DNA from: Pictodentalium vernedei
Lineage: Eukaryota; Mollusca; Scaphopoda; Dentaliida; Dentaliidae
Assembly: GCA_031216915.1 (NCBI GenBank)
Contig: CM062296.1
Coordinates: forward strand, 667,138,753 to 667,202,752
Reading direction: 5' to 3'
Length of the DNA: 64,000 nucleotides
Position 1 is the first letter of the stretch. Each line of letters starts with the position of its first letter. The translations under genes were made by a program, and so were the position numbers. The notes under the pieces are model-generated. The model saw nothing but the letters and a program-made list of their open reading frames with translations. It was not told the origin of the DNA and made no database searches. Positions 53,101 to 55,132 of the stretch are shown piece after piece.

Positions 53101-55012
53101 TTGTTCCTGTAAATCTAAAATGTTAAACAAAAACATTTTTCTTGATAGTGTTCAATTTTACAATGCTACACAGCAAAAGATTATTTTTAAAAGAATATAT
53201 ATATAGTTTGATGCCTGTGGAAAAACATATTAAATAAAATGTAATTAAAAGTGTTATTTTGATAATCTTTCTTCAGTCTTGTAGGATAAACTGAACAATC
53301 AGTTTATTATAATTCATTGGAGATAGTGTTCAGTTTTGCAGTCATATATTATTTTTAAAAGATTATAGTTTGATGTCTGTGGAAAAACCCATTATATAAA
53401 CAAACATGTTTGCAAATTAAATATAATTAGAAGTGTTATTCTGATAATCAGTATACAGAATGATCAGTTTATTATAATTTATTGGAGAATGCTGATTCGC
53501 ATTTTGAGTTAGATGCAATTCAGAATTGTTATAAATTTATAATTTTAAAGAGTTGTGAATTTTTAAATGATTACAATTAATTTATGAGTATGTAACAGAT
53601 TAAAAACTATATTGATCTATTATATAAGTAGTTGACTGATATTTGATGTGAGATATCTGTGATTTTAAGAATTTGCCAACCATTTATTTTTCCATATTTC
53701 AGCCTGCTATCAAACTCGTGAGAAGTCATGTGAAAGAGATAGTATCAACAGTAGATGCTAACTTGGTGTTCAGTCTGTTGAAGTTGATGGATTGCTTTTT
53801 CTCACCATTTATGCATAAAGAGGTAAGTCAAAACCTGAATTTTTTTTAACAAAAATCAAACTTTTGAATGTCAGTAGCAGATTGATTTATTATCCGTTAT
53901 TTGTTGCAAAGATACACTAATTATTAAATGATGTCCAAATTAAAAAACAAATACCAAACGAGATGCATCTTATTACTGTGAGTTCAAGTAATTAATTTTG
54001 ATGACAGGCATGATATTTTTGATTAGTTAACAATAAAAAGTTAAAAATTTTGAAAAGAGATTGGTAATGCTTTCTAATGACTGTGTTGGGAAAACCAGAT
54101 ACTAAAAGCATAAATTGGTTGCTGAACTGCAGAGATTTGAATGTTTTAAACCTTTGCCTGATGAAGCAGTTGACTCCACCCTTCACTTTCCACAGAAGAG
54201 AGTTTGTTGGGTTTTTTTTAGCATAGCTTGTGATACCTTCATTCATCTTTTCAGTGTTTGCCCTCATAACACAGATTATGATCCTTCATTGGGACAAGCT
54301 TCCAATGAAGAATCATAAGTTGTGTTTTGGAGCCAAATAATGAAAACTTTTATACAGTTACTTACAAAAAAATCCCTGCTGTTCAGGCCAAATGGTTGTA
54401 ACATTTTCAGTTCAAAAATCCAATTGATTTCAGTTTGATGGCATTGTTCTGTAGCATTCACCAGTCATAACTTGCATGTGTTTTTGCCATAACAGCATTC
54501 ACCAAAGCTAAATTCACTAAAATCATATAAAAGCCCTTATATGGCCACTAGCACTATTTGCCTCTGAGAAAGTTCTACTGTGTATGAAACTGGTTAGGCA
54601 CTAAAGGCTACTCCATTGGGGATAACAAGATCACAGGCCCTCTTGAACTCGATTGAATTAGTTTGAATTTTAATGAAATTTTTTGGTTGCTATAGAATTC
54701 TTTTTCAAATGTTATCAGCCAGTTGTGACAGGTGAATTGTTAAATGATGTGATAATGTTACATATGGTGATAATTTTTTTAATGAGGCCATAACTTCTGA
54801 ACTGATGAATTGAACACAAGCTATTTTTCTTTTTTGTTTTCTAATTGATATAGGGAGAAGAGTCTCTTCCAAAGGAAAAATCAGAGAGGATAGTAGAATT
54901 ACTGGAACCTTGGTTCATCTTTTCCTTAGTGTGGAGCATAGGGGCAACTGGAGACAATGACAGCAGAAAAAAATTTTCAGATTGGTTGAGACAGAAAATG
55001 AAAGAAAAAAAT
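2105..55012 (+). CDS. DNAH1: Axonemal dynein heavy chain, partial gene (7 internal exons)
   Basis: Seven exons (2105..2184, 5434..5525, 7686..7840, 9101..9278, 34620..34814, 53703..53822, 54854..55012) each have AG/GT borders and join in one frame to give about 326 residues without a stop. The product is part of the motor ring of an axonemal dynein heavy chain, the microtubule motor of cilia and flagella. It starts just before AAA2, carries the AAA2 Walker A (GPTASGKT) and the [11 protein letters not shown]alker B block, continues through the [14 protein letters not shown] block, and ends in the linker before AAA3. The blocks ECWLRKLP and [17 protein letters not shown] resemble human DNAH1 as I remember it, more than DNAH3, 6, 7 or 12; that paralogue call is the least certain part. 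Upstream exons (N-terminal tail, AAA1) and downstream exons (AAA3 onward) are not in the window. Introns 4 and 5 are 25.3 and 18.9 kb and full of transposons. Confidence 0.85.
2524..2760. repeat. GGGAGAAGT short repeats and a C12 run
   Basis: The motif GGGAGAAGT recurs several times between 2530 and 2612. A run of 12 C at 2749..2760 closes the stretch. The antisense frame here is low-complexity and not taken as a gene. Confidence 0.5.
3566..3937 (+). CDS. Small C2H2 zinc-finger protein, transposon-borne
   Basis: The 123-residue frame starts with two zinc fingers: CNVC with H...H ending QKAEH at about residues 8-29, and [20 protein letters not shown] with a final H at about 36-57. Each keeps both Cys and both His. 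The rest is a hydrophilic tail without a known domain. The gene sits in the insert inside the family C element, so it is probably the N-terminal DNA-binding part of a mobile-element protein whose catalytic part is missing. Some non-LTR and other retroelements carry N-terminal fingers, but the class here is unknown. I see no frame downstream that continues it clearly. Confidence 0.5.
   Translation: MTVMETCNVCKLFHATKERLCWHQKAEHLKTGFYSCTACNQTFKRMEYYNKHVKSRHDTQQTALNEMILHPTPETDQLGVAMIEITRPTPGNISRAWTSTSKYTHEHTMGKKQGTHKNSTNRN
4653..4680 (+). other. Stem-loop with CTGA/GAAAC layout
   Basis: CTGACAA is followed by a 4-bp stem, GCTC and GAGC, around AAACA, then GAAACC. The layout recalls a hammerhead ribozyme core, but the conserved G after CTGAN is A, so activity is doubtful. 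A related copy with the same CTGANAAAG...GAAAC pattern is at 54563..54597. Both are best read as part of a dispersed repeat. Confidence 0.3.
4911..5210. repeat. Tandem repeat, about 160-bp unit
   Basis: Units begin at 4911 and 5071 (CACAATAACTTTAAGAAATA and TGCAATAACTTGAACAAACA). Both continue with CCGATTTRACTAATATTTGC and the TTTTGCAAT...ATCTCAAG block. A third partial unit begins near 5183. Confidence 0.65.
5434..5525 (+). CDS. DNAH1: Dynein heavy chain exon, AAA2 Walker A
   Basis: This 92-nt exon lies between a CAG acceptor and a GTATGC donor. It finishes the split Asp codon of the previous exon and ends in phase 0. It encodes [19 protein letters not shown] followed by the P-loop GPTASGKTK. 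The Walker A motif GxxxxGKT is complete; dyneins commonly have GPTGSGKT or GPTGGGKT here. Confidence 0.92.
6134..6178. repeat. Perfect 18-bp hairpin
   Basis: TCCAATGTGTTCTATGTG at 6134..6151 is the exact reverse complement of 6161..6178. It is followed by AACTCAGGAGACGA. A related hairpin with the same following sequence is at 45086..45140, so this is a repeat family. Confidence 0.7.
6341..6388. repeat. Near-perfect 23-bp hairpin
   Basis: GAATGGGTTAATCGATATGG and the next three bases pair with 6366..6388, with one mismatch and a 2-base centre. Confidence 0.7.
6722..6972. repeat. TTAA foldback element, family K
   Basis: The ends are TTAACCCTGAAGGGCTGAA and, in inverse, TTAACCTTTTATGGCTGAT. 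A second copy starts at 21862 with TTAACCTTTAAGGGTCCAG. Length is about 250 bp, like families A-D. Confidence 0.6.
7686..7840 (+). CDS. DNAH1: Dynein heavy chain exon, AAA2 core
   Basis: The 155-nt exon begins after TTTCAG and ends at GTGAGC. It starts in phase 0 with [16 protein letters not shown] and contains the strongly conserved [15 protein letters not shown] block of AAA2. The last two bases form a split Trp codon completed by the next exon. Confidence 0.95.
7908..8139. repeat. TTAA foldback element, family B
   Basis: It runs from TTAACTCTTAATCCACTGAG to CCATACAAGGTGTTAA and shares the inner blocks TCTAGTCATGGCTGCT and AATATCTGCCAGCA with copies at 19857, 21577 and 24759. Confidence 0.65.
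8791..8855. repeat. Imperfect hairpin
   Basis: GTTAGACATTTGGG (8804..8817) and CCCAAATGTCTAAC (8835..8848) are perfect arms, and the pairing reappears further out with GGAGATAA/TTATCTCC. Confidence 0.5.
9101..9278 (+). CDS. DNAH1: Dynein heavy chain exon, AAA2 Walker B
   Basis: The 178-nt exon follows TTTCACAG and ends at GTAAGT. It completes the split Trp and gives 59 further codons. It carries [13 protein letters not shown] (Walker B region) and [16 protein letters not shown], both typical of axonemal heavy chains. It ends in phase 0 before the very long intron 9279..34619. Confidence 0.95.
9686..9934. repeat. TTAA foldback element, family A
   Basis: This is a 249-bp copy with TTAACCCTTTACCTAACATG at the left and TTGGGTAAAGGGTTAA at the right. 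The centre pairs over ACATAGGTTATGATCC and GGGGTCATAATCTATGT, and the arms extend into TTTTGTCTCAAAA/TTTTGAGACAAAA. No coding capacity. Confidence 0.85.
10367..10505. repeat. Double hairpin next to recombinase gene
   Basis: Outer arms of about 43 bp (ATTAATGCCTTCCGTT...GTTGCT) pair with a single mismatch. An inner hairpin, AATAGTGCCC with GGGCACTATT, lies within. The motif GGGCACTATGCTCTCATAGT occurs here on both strands and again, with one change, at 12809..12828 upstream of the recombinase gene. It is probably a terminal or regulatory structure of the same element. Confidence 0.7.
10887..12711 (-). pseudogene. Crypton-like tyrosine recombinase, two exons, one frameshift
   Basis: Exon 1 is 12711..12279 and exon 2 is 11817..10887, both on the minus strand. 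They are joined by a GTAACT donor and a TTTCAG acceptor that restore a split Gly codon. Exon 1 encodes an N-terminal helical core-binding region ([15 protein letters not shown] onward). Exon 2 carries the catalytic residues in order: Arg in [12 protein letters not shown], His and Arg in TNHCVRATT, His in [10 protein letters not shown] and the nucleophile Tyr in SLSSY. This matches DUF3504-type recombinases of Crypton DNA transposons, which move by site-specific recombination. One base is missing near 11643; past it the reading continues sensibly ([16 protein letters not shown]) to the next ATG. The last 110 residues are acidic and unassigned. The break may be decay or a sequence error. Confidence 0.75.
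11979..12080. repeat. Short tandem duplication in recombinase intron
   Basis: TGTTTATGATAACTTTCAAC and the following ACATTGCTCCCC are repeated about 65 bases later with small changes, next to TTTATTTATTTAT runs. Confidence 0.55.
12784..12828 (-). promoter_or_regulatory. Tandem GACTCCGGGCACTATGCTT repeats upstream of recombinase
   Basis: Two exact 19-bp units lie at 12784..12802 and 12803..12821, then TCATAGTCCC. They stand about 75-115 bp upstream of the recombinase ATG (12711). CCGGGCACT recurs at about 12949. The same core is in the hairpin at 10367..10505. Position suggests a promoter element or a recombinase binding site; this is inference. Confidence 0.4.
13000..14517. other. No recognisable gene; C20 run
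   Basis: No frame here resembles a known protein. Overlapping frames of 100-135 residues on both strands (13433..13879) have no motif. A run of 20 C at 14304..14323 is followed by A-rich sequence. Confidence 0.5.
14518..14530 (+). repeat. Harbinger left terminal inverted repeat
   Basis: GGCCCGGTCACAC is the exact reverse complement of 19540..19552. It is followed by GCATGAATTACGCATG-type subterminal motifs. Confidence 0.85.
15113..16397 (+). pseudogene. Harbinger transposase (DDE_Tnp_4, HARBI1-like), frameshifted
   Basis: The first frame (15113..15625) holds an Arg-rich N-terminus ([20 protein letters not shown]) and the helix-turn-helix region ([13 protein letters not shown] to [13 protein letters not shown]). 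The second frame (15573..16397) holds the catalytic domain with D33 in GAIDGKHV, D125 in VGYDAFSL and E161 in [13 protein letters not shown], so the DDE triad is intact. The frames must join near 15570-15585, where the sequence has a net +1 shift (one extra base or two lost). Without it the protein would be about 425 residues, a normal Harbinger length. The enzyme would cut and join the element DNA in the nucleus, normally with a Myb-like partner. The single lesion suggests a recent loss or a sequence error. Confidence 0.88.
16590..17400. repeat. Foldback block of GGGGTATATGRC-type repeats between Harbinger genes
   Basis: From 17225 to 17400 a GGGGTATATG/GGGGTAATATG-like word repeats with about 17-bp spacing. 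The reverse-complement words (TTACCCCCGCTCA, CTTACCTCCAGGTCATATAT) lie at 16600..16675. A family A-like hairpin lies between. Confidence 0.6.
16978..17100. repeat. Family A-like hairpin inside Harbinger
   Basis: AAACATAGGTTATGACACCT pairs with AGGTCATGACCTACGTTT around AAGCATGTCATGCTT. The TTAA ends are not seen, so this is a core fragment. Confidence 0.65.
17607..19181 (-). CDS. Harbinger Myb/trihelix-like DNA-binding protein
   Basis: An intact 524-codon frame runs from ATG at 19181; the second Met at codon 41 (19061, [15 protein letters not shown]) is also a good start. Residues 75-145 are Pro/Ser/Lys-rich with a KSKSKSKGK stretch. Residues about 147-236 ([20 protein letters not shown], then [15 protein letters not shown]) form a Trp-rich Myb/SANT/MADF-like fold. 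Residues about 390-440 are a Gln/Tyr/Pro repeat (QYQQQAP units). In other Harbinger elements the Myb-like protein binds the transposon ends and helps the transposase into the nucleus; I infer the same role. It converges on the transposase. Unlike the transposase it has no lesion. Confidence 0.8.
   Translation of the reverse strand: MGVTIASASRIYKAGTDRAVALLSQQSRKVENYNIQKVETMPPRKSRQKSRTRAPTTPKDVPVPVCSKNNAAEDEETSRSESPTPPARSPSPPPPAHEIQVEVHAPPAAAECRTEDPHPETSADKGKSKSKSKSKGKVKPKHDYSIEAEKEESLLEWMAENEAVWRRGHKNYKKRREIWVAKAAEIGVSVEHTMGWWKSLKDWYVRLNKVKSGQAVKRYTDREKFVIDKCKFYKTQLPSTKSAPLVSLQRTTSTQPAHVSESGSDSEKDEEQTTLEGDLEVVERQAAAEAGHSSRLVRKRKKANQEDEWMKELRDTMKANQQLLAQLIHEKPAQSSDREVFIKYVSDSLRVAPAEQYHQLKTRICNLLQTVSQDTTSAPQPPRPVQVTSAPPILYQQQPTPQYQQPAPQYQQEAHQYQQQAPQYQQQAPQYQQQTPQYQQLEISHSQQPQQSQPSSAASSVQRLPASTYANLLQTSQDVFDGSINLSSFSVDSQLLPGPSSKRLSTQSLNTPPSPHDESDNDFD
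19540..19552 (-). repeat. Harbinger right terminal inverted repeat
   Basis: GTGTGACCGGGCC closes the element. The preceding 350 bp is rich in ATGCGTGATTCAT and ACGTGATTTATT-like words that mirror the left end. Confidence 0.85.
19857..20446. repeat. TTAA foldback element, family B, split by a SINE
   Basis: The left end TTTACTCTTAACCCGCTGAG and the right end GCTTGCAAAGAGTTAA match family B. The hairpin CATGGCTGCTGTAAAGCAGCCATG is near the left. A SINE with its own target duplication lies at 20056..20387, so it came later than the B element. Confidence 0.75.
20056..20387 (+). mobile_element. tRNA-derived SINE with 11-bp target duplication
   Basis: GTGACAAGAGA flanks the copy on both sides (20045..20055 and 20388..20398). 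The head keeps a B-box-like GAGTTCAATTCCC, the body has the TGTCCTTGGGCAAGGCACTT block, and the tail is ACCAATAAATAAATAACTAA. The 5' half of the head is missing. Confidence 0.8.
20450..21241. other. Nothing recognised
   Basis: AT-rich intron sequence without coding motif, clear repeat or RNA gene. Confidence 0.5.
21256..21814 (+). mobile_element. SINE with 14-bp target duplication, split by family B element
   Basis: TATGCCATAGTAAA flanks it at 21242..21255 and 21815..21828. The head has an A-box-like TGACGCAGTTGGTAGAGGTG and a B-box-like AGTTCGAATCCC. The tail is cut at its TTAA: GTGACC, TTAA, then the B element, TTAA, then ACACCAATAACTA. Confidence 0.85.
21577..21799. repeat. TTAA foldback element, family B, inserted in a SINE tail
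   Basis: TTAA at 21577..21580 and 21796..21799 bound the element (CTCTTTGCATGCTG ... CAGTGGGTTAAGAG). Without it and one TTAA, the SINE tail reads GTGACCTTAAACACCAATAA, as in other copies. TTAA is therefore the duplicated target. Confidence 0.88.
21862..22090. repeat. TTAA element family K, with perfect hairpin
   Basis: It starts TTAACCTTTAAGGGTCCAG. At 21994..22033 GTGAAGTCTTGGCTGCCTAT and its exact reverse complement form a perfect 40-bp palindrome. The right end is unclear. Confidence 0.5.
22407..22594. repeat. TTAA foldback element, family D (worn)
   Basis: It runs from GTTAGCCCCCAGC to TGTAGAGGGTAAAC, with the hairpin TACCTTGTTTGA...TCAAACAAGGTA in the middle. It resembles 52297..52473. 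Confidence 0.55.
22691..22850. repeat. Family A, second subtype, worn
   Basis: TGACCCAATGC at the left, GAGCTCGTTCCAGTGAAGGG in the centre and TCACATGATATAGTTTTGTT at the right match the subtype seen at 44614 and 63500. Confidence 0.5.
22885..24350 (+). pseudogene. Non-LTR retrotransposon reverse transcriptase (CR1/L2-like), broken
   Basis: Around 22890..23110 the frames give [12 protein letters not shown], then LYISPIGEII-like residues and [11 protein letters not shown] at 23004..23036. The YADD is the catalytic motif of reverse transcriptase. Downstream, 23660..23780 reads [17 protein letters not shown] and [13 protein letters not shown], and 24240 reads KLWNSLL, all known from the C-terminal part of CR1/L2/Rex-like ORF2. 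Frameshifts, stops, a SINE-like tail (about 23588) and an inverted-repeat insert (23989..24237) break it. It is a dead 5'-truncated copy. Confidence 0.75.
23989..24237. repeat. Inverted-repeat insert in the LINE copy
   Basis: Arms 23989..24053 and 24172..24237 pair with few mismatches (TGCCAGGCAAGCCTGAA at one end, GTCTTGCTGCCAGG at the other; GAGGTCCCCAGA with TCTGGGGACCTC inside). It separates coding blocks of the LINE that should be adjacent. Confidence 0.65.
24350..24758. other. Nothing recognised
   Basis: The sequence shows only short CA-rich pieces (ACACACACAC near 24667) and a 91-codon frame without motif. Confidence 0.45.
24759..25008. repeat. TTAA foldback element, family B
   Basis: CAACCCTTTGCATGCTACTG at the left (TTAA changed to TTCAA) and GTTGAGAGTTAA at the right bound it. 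The hairpin CTAGTCATGGCTGCTT with AAGCAGCCATGACTAG is perfect. Confidence 0.75.
25041..25280 (+). repeat. Dispersed repeat R, partial copy
   Basis: AGGTATCACTGAACTAAATA to TGCCTATGGGAAAATTTTTA matches 34148..34585 closely, in the same orientation. The middle 200 bases of the other copy are absent here. Confidence 0.75.
26303..26500. repeat. DIRS-like left inverted terminal repeat
   Basis: It starts at ATATTTTTATACTGTACCAA and ends CGCCATTAATC. It contains ACTGCGCATGCGCAGT, itself a palindrome. It matches the reverse complement of 32982..33178 almost base for base. Confidence 0.88.
27645..29815 (+). repeat. Tandem duplication of the DIRS gag-like region
   Basis: Two diverged copies of about 1.1 kb (about 27645..28740 and 28770..29815) share the blocks GTGTGCCTCCGTCGTCA/GTGTGCCTCTGTCGTCA, GGGTTCGTCCGTTGCGGTCT and CGGCAATGCATCGTAAGACC, in the same order. 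Short hairpins such as GAGAGAGGCCCCTCTCTC occur in both. Only short open stretches remain (for example MHRKT... at about 28278 and 29359). Confidence 0.7.
30330..30938 (+). pseudogene. DIRS RNase H region, broken
   Basis: Successive frames give [17 protein letters not shown], then [15 protein letters not shown] (30627..30671), then [18 protein letters not shown] and [20 protein letters not shown] (from 30747), then [19 protein letters not shown]. This order is that of the RNase H and C-terminal part of DIRS polyproteins, with at least three frame changes. I could not find the reverse transcriptase core upstream. Confidence 0.72.
31950..32165 (+). pseudogene. DIRS tyrosine recombinase C-terminus, broken
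   Basis: KISAHEVR at about 32027 (catalytic His and Arg), [14 protein letters not shown] at about 32055, and EFYLRNI at about 32135 (catalytic Tyr) are the conserved C-terminal blocks of DIRS recombinases. They lie in three frames, so the gene is dead. The N-terminal part between 31100 and 31900 is too worn to trace. Confidence 0.7.
32813..32901. repeat. DIRS internal complementary region
   Basis: The first half (CAGCTATGTCTGGGTCATTG...) is complementary to the element's left end. The second half (TTTATAGTAATTTATATATT...CATTGGTAAGTATAAA in reverse) is complementary to its right end. In DIRS-1 such a region is thought to template circle closure. Confidence 0.8.
32982..33178. repeat. DIRS-like right inverted terminal repeat
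   Basis: It begins GATTAATGGCGCCAATTTCG and ends TGGGTCATTGGTAAGTATAA. The AT-rich extension to about 33203 is also copied in reverse in the internal complementary region. Confidence 0.88.
33460..34590 (+). repeat. Dispersed repeat R, long copy
   Basis: It runs from ATTGCAAAATATTCATCAAA to GCCTATGGGAAAATATTTAG. It is repeated in inverse at 38835..40676 and in part at 25041..25280. No coding motif was recognised. Its right edge is about 30 bases from a dynein exon. Confidence 0.7.
34620..34814 (+). CDS. DNAH1: Dynein heavy chain exon, AAA2 C-terminal part
   Basis: This 195-nt, 65-codon exon has a T-rich tract ending in TACAG before it and GTAAGT after it. It reads [19 protein letters not shown] then [10 protein letters not shown] and ECWLRKLP, the most diagnostic dynein block in the window. 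The acceptor polypyrimidine tract begins within about 20 bases of the end of a dispersed repeat copy (33460..34590). Confidence 0.96.
34905..35760. repeat. Nest of foldback repeats
   Basis: TTCAAGGTGAATACG (about 35146) is inverted at about 35267. ATAAGTTTTTGGTTTGGTAC pairs with GTACCAAACCAAAAACTTAT at 35331..35387. TCTAGTGTTTTTGAGTGGAT occurs at 35219 and 35583 and in inverse at about 35706. The last pair bounds a roughly 150-bp foldback (35580..35730) with CATTTGT/ACAAATG arms. Confidence 0.6.
35898..36259 (-). mobile_element. tRNA-derived SINE, nearly full length
   Basis: Read on the minus strand it has an A-box-like head (CTGAGTAGGTAGTGGTGCAG), the B-box GGTTCGAATCC, the CTTGGGCAAGACACTTCA block, and a tail in AACATCAATAAACAAATAAA. 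AAATATTGCAATA before and AAATGTTGCAATA after suggest a target duplication with one change. Confidence 0.85.
36680..36920. repeat. TTAA foldback element, family A
   Basis: It starts TTAATCCTTTACCCAATG and ends TTAGGTAAAGGGATAA. The centre is GACCCCTCATTGGAATGAGC with its inverse. Confidence 0.8.
37089..37931. mobile_element. Non-autonomous hAT element with 8-bp target duplication
   Basis: The ends are TAGGGCTGTCGCGA and TCGCGACAGCCCTA. GTTGGGGG lies directly on both sides (37081..37088 and 37932..37939), the 8-bp duplication expected of hAT. Subterminal TAGTCGAC/GTCGACTA words repeat. The 843-bp body has no transposase. Bases 37290..37420 are an inner palindrome (GGTTGGTACGTCC/GGACGTACCAACC) related to 35331..35387. 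Confidence 0.9.
37940..38830. other. Nothing clearly recognised
   Basis: AT-rich. A short piece (GGGTATTCAATTAACAGG near 38206) resembles the dispersed ATTAACAGGAGTATTCAAT repeat seen at 1130, 45045 and 58100. Confidence 0.4.
38835..40676 (-). repeat. Dispersed repeat R, inverted copy with insert
   Basis: The reverse complement matches 33460..34590 from AATGGTCGCCTATGGGAAAA to TTGATGAATATTTTGCAATT. About 740 bp (39299..40035) interrupt it at a point where the other copy is continuous. Confidence 0.7.
39299..40035. repeat. Tandem repeat insert, about 157-bp unit
   Basis: Units start near 39372, 39529, 39686 and 39838. Each has CAATAACTTTAGTTCTATT, AGAGGTTACCCTATAGGAAG and CTCCAAGGTCAAGGT blocks. 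The insert opens with AAGTCAAACTCGAC and closes with GTCAAAACTCGACTTCTGG. Confidence 0.75.
40681..41046 (+). mobile_element. tRNA-derived SINE, full length
   Basis: This is the best-preserved head of the family: A-box GTGGCTCAGTGGGTAGAGGT and B-box GGTTCGAATCC, then the SINE body with TAAGGCATACTGCACGTC and TTCTCTCCAGGTACTCCGGC. The tail is AAACACCAATAAATAAATAA. Confidence 0.88.
41050..41244. repeat. Family A, second subtype
   Basis: AAAACCATATCAAGT at the left, GAGTTCATTCCAATGAGGGG in the centre, TCACATGATATGGTTTT after it and TTGGGTAAATGATTAA at the end. The left end abuts a SINE and is worn. Confidence 0.6.
41250..42430. other. No recognisable feature
   Basis: A 115-codon frame at 41867..42214 has no recognisable motif and ordinary composition. 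No repeat seen elsewhere in the window was found here. Confidence 0.4.
42646..42691. repeat. Perfect hairpin TATTACAAATTATTGGAGAG
   Basis: The 20-base arm and its exact reverse complement surround TGGGCA-type bases in the centre. It lies inside an AT-rich stretch that ends in GGTTAAC. Confidence 0.65.
42802..43053. repeat. TTAA foldback element, family A
   Basis: A 252-bp copy with TTAACTCTTTACCTAACATG and TTGGGTAAAGGGTTAA ends. The centre is worn on one arm (GAGTTCGTTCAAAAGAGGGG). Confidence 0.82.
43438..43480. repeat. Hairpin CTGTTTGGGACTGCCTT
   Basis: Perfect arms CTGTTTGGGACTGCC and GGCAGTCCCAAACAG with a short A/T loop. Confidence 0.6.
43583..44000 (+). mobile_element. SINE fragment with second-type tail, split by family C element
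   Basis: The body blocks TGTCTTCAACCAATGATAAC and TTCTCTCCAGGTACTCTGGC are followed by AAAAGTGTCA, then TTAA, the C element, TTAA, then ACCCCAATAAATATA. The head is missing. Confidence 0.75.
43755..43977. repeat. TTAA foldback element, family C, inserted in a SINE tail
   Basis: TTAA at 43755..43758 and 43974..43977. The ends are CCCTTTCAACACTGGTGGTA and CTCACGTTGAAAGAG. The SINE tail continues across the two TTAA copies, giving the empty site GTGTCATTAAACCCCAATAA. Confidence 0.85.
44614..44865. repeat. TTAA foldback element, family A second subtype
   Basis: TTAACCCTTTACCTAACCAA at the left; CATATCATGTGACCCCTCAT in the centre; TTGAGTAAATGATTAA at the right. Confidence 0.75.
45040..45140. repeat. 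Hairpin repeat related to 6134
   Basis: TTCCAATGTTCTCTG and CAGAGAACACATTGAAA form arms, then CTCAGGGGACGA, as at 6179. A C-rich run at 45060..45071 precedes it. Confidence 0.55.
45448..45611 (-). mobile_element. SINE head fragment
   Basis: On the minus strand it reads GTGGCTCAGTGGTTATGGAA (A-box region), the CAATTGAAAGGGCCACAG block and TACTAAGGTGTATTGCATGC. The 3' half is missing. Confidence 0.7.
46370..46620. repeat. TTAA foldback element, family D, near-complete palindrome
   Basis: TTAACCCCCTGCACTCTGAT at the left pairs with ATCAGAGTGCAGTGGGTTAA at the right. The inner arms ATTTAGAATTTGGTT/AACCAAAATCTAAAT continue the foldback to the centre. Confidence 0.82.
46847..47015. repeat. Broken family A element with G20 run
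   Basis: TTAACCTTTTATGTAACGTA starts the element. After TGAGCTCATTCCTATGAGG a run of 20 G (46979..46998) replaces the second arm. Confidence 0.6.
47188..47465 (-). mobile_element. tRNA-derived SINE, head missing
   Basis: Tail ATTTATTTATTGGGGTTTGA, body blocks TGGTTGAAGACAAGTGCACC and GTGCAGTATGCCTTAGTGCA, then CTTGCCCAAGGATACAACGT. The B-box and A-box are not present. Confidence 0.75.
47755..48000. repeat. AGCCACATAA-type irregular repeats
   Basis: GCCACATAAAATTTGAGAAG, GCCACTTAAAAATATAAGCC and similar words recur at least eight times with irregular spacing. Confidence 0.6.
48057..48154. repeat. (ATCC)n microsatellite
   Basis: Imperfect CCATCCATCCATCTGTCC-type tetranucleotide repeats. Confidence 0.85.
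48255..48509. repeat. G-rich and TTAGGG-like tract ending C18 A25
   Basis: GGGGTGGGGT words lead into scattered TTAGGG/GGTTAGGGTTAG between 48366 and 48462. A run of 18 C (48467..48484) and then 25 A (48485..48509) follow. The order is irregular and internal, so it is not a chromosome end. Confidence 0.75.
48700..49560. repeat. Tandem duplication, about 440-bp unit
   Basis: CTCACCAATGGCAGTGGTAT / CCCACCAATGGCACTGAGAT, CTCCATTATATGCCAACAG / CTCCATTATATGCCATCAG and ATAGATTCCTACATCTAAAT / ATAGATTCCTACATATAAAT recur in the same order about 430 bases apart. A C14 run lies near 48979. Confidence 0.75.
49607..49712. repeat. Family A element, left half
   Basis: TTAACCCTTTACCTAACATA and ACATAGCTTATGACC match the left half of the family. 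The right half is absent. Confidence 0.6.
50275..50370. repeat. Family A core fragment
   Basis: GCTTATGACACACCCTCC, GGAATGAGCTCA and GGGTCATAAGCTATGTTTTG keep the central foldback only. Confidence 0.5.
50434..50660. repeat. Foldback repeat family E
   Basis: TGGTAGAGTGCTGGAAGCCC on one side and GCACTCTACCA on the other enclose the hairpin TTTGATTGGATGGTGCC / GGCACTATCCAATCAAA (50549..50587). The same hairpin is at 59995..60036. Confidence 0.65.
51267..51606 (-). mobile_element. tRNA-derived SINE, nearly full length
   Basis: Tail (ATTT)n GGGGTTTAATGACACTTTCA (second tail type), body as at 35898, B-box GGTTCGAATCC and A-box-like GTGGCTCAGTAGGTATAGGT on the minus strand. TAAGTAT lies at both edges. 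Confidence 0.85.
51855..52063. repeat. TTAA element family C, right end lost
   Basis: TTAACCCTTTGAACTCGAGT and GATACCACT-related words match 52789. It fades after AAAGTGGCCTCTAGG. Confidence 0.6.
52297..52473. repeat. TTAA element family D (worn)
   Basis: ATTAGCCCCTAGCACACTGA at the left and ATCAGAGTGCTTAGGATTAA at the right. Confidence 0.55.
52789..53018. repeat. TTAA foldback element, family C, intact
   Basis: A 230-bp copy with TTAACCCTTTGAACTCTAGT and its reverse complement at the ends, and AATCAATATTTTCAAT pairing with ATTGAAAATATTGATT in the centre. It is the reference copy for family C. Confidence 0.88.
53147..53490. repeat. Tandem duplication, about 185-bp unit
   Basis: TTAAAAGA...TATAGTTTGATG, CTGTGGAAAAAC and CAGTTTATTATAATT occur twice in the same order. 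Confidence 0.65.
53703..53822 (+). CDS. DNAH1: Dynein heavy chain exon, helical linker
   Basis: The 120-nt, 40-codon exon starts after TTTCAG and stops at GTAAGT. It encodes [19 protein letters not shown] and [16 protein letters not shown], which continues the post-AAA2 helical region. Phase is 0 at both ends, so it joins the exon 18.9 kb upstream without a shift. Confidence 0.88.
54238..54345. repeat. Family A core fragment
   Basis: CATAACACAGATTATGATCC pairs with GAATCATAAGTTGTGTTTTG around GGGACAAGCTTCC. Confidence 0.5.
54563..54597 (+). other. Second copy of the CTGANAAAG/GAAAC stem-loop
   Basis: CTGAGAAAGTTCTACTGTGT followed by ATGAAACTGGTTAGG parallels 4653..4692. The stem is weaker here. 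Confidence 0.25.
54854..55012 (+). CDS. DNAH1: Dynein heavy chain exon, linker before AAA3
   Basis: The 159-nt, 53-codon exon starts after GATATAG and ends before GTAATC. It encodes [19 protein letters not shown] and SIGATGD, conserved before AAA3. The expected next exon, leading to the AAA3 P-loop, is not found in the remaining 9 kb. Confidence 0.9.
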
Positions 55013-55132
55013 GTAATCTATATTTATTAAGACATCCATCTTGCAATGATGTTTGAGTGAGAGGTACTTCCAGTGCATGGCTTTGGAGAGGTGCACATCA
55101 CTTTCAAGTTTGTTTTTCCCTACTACCTTGAG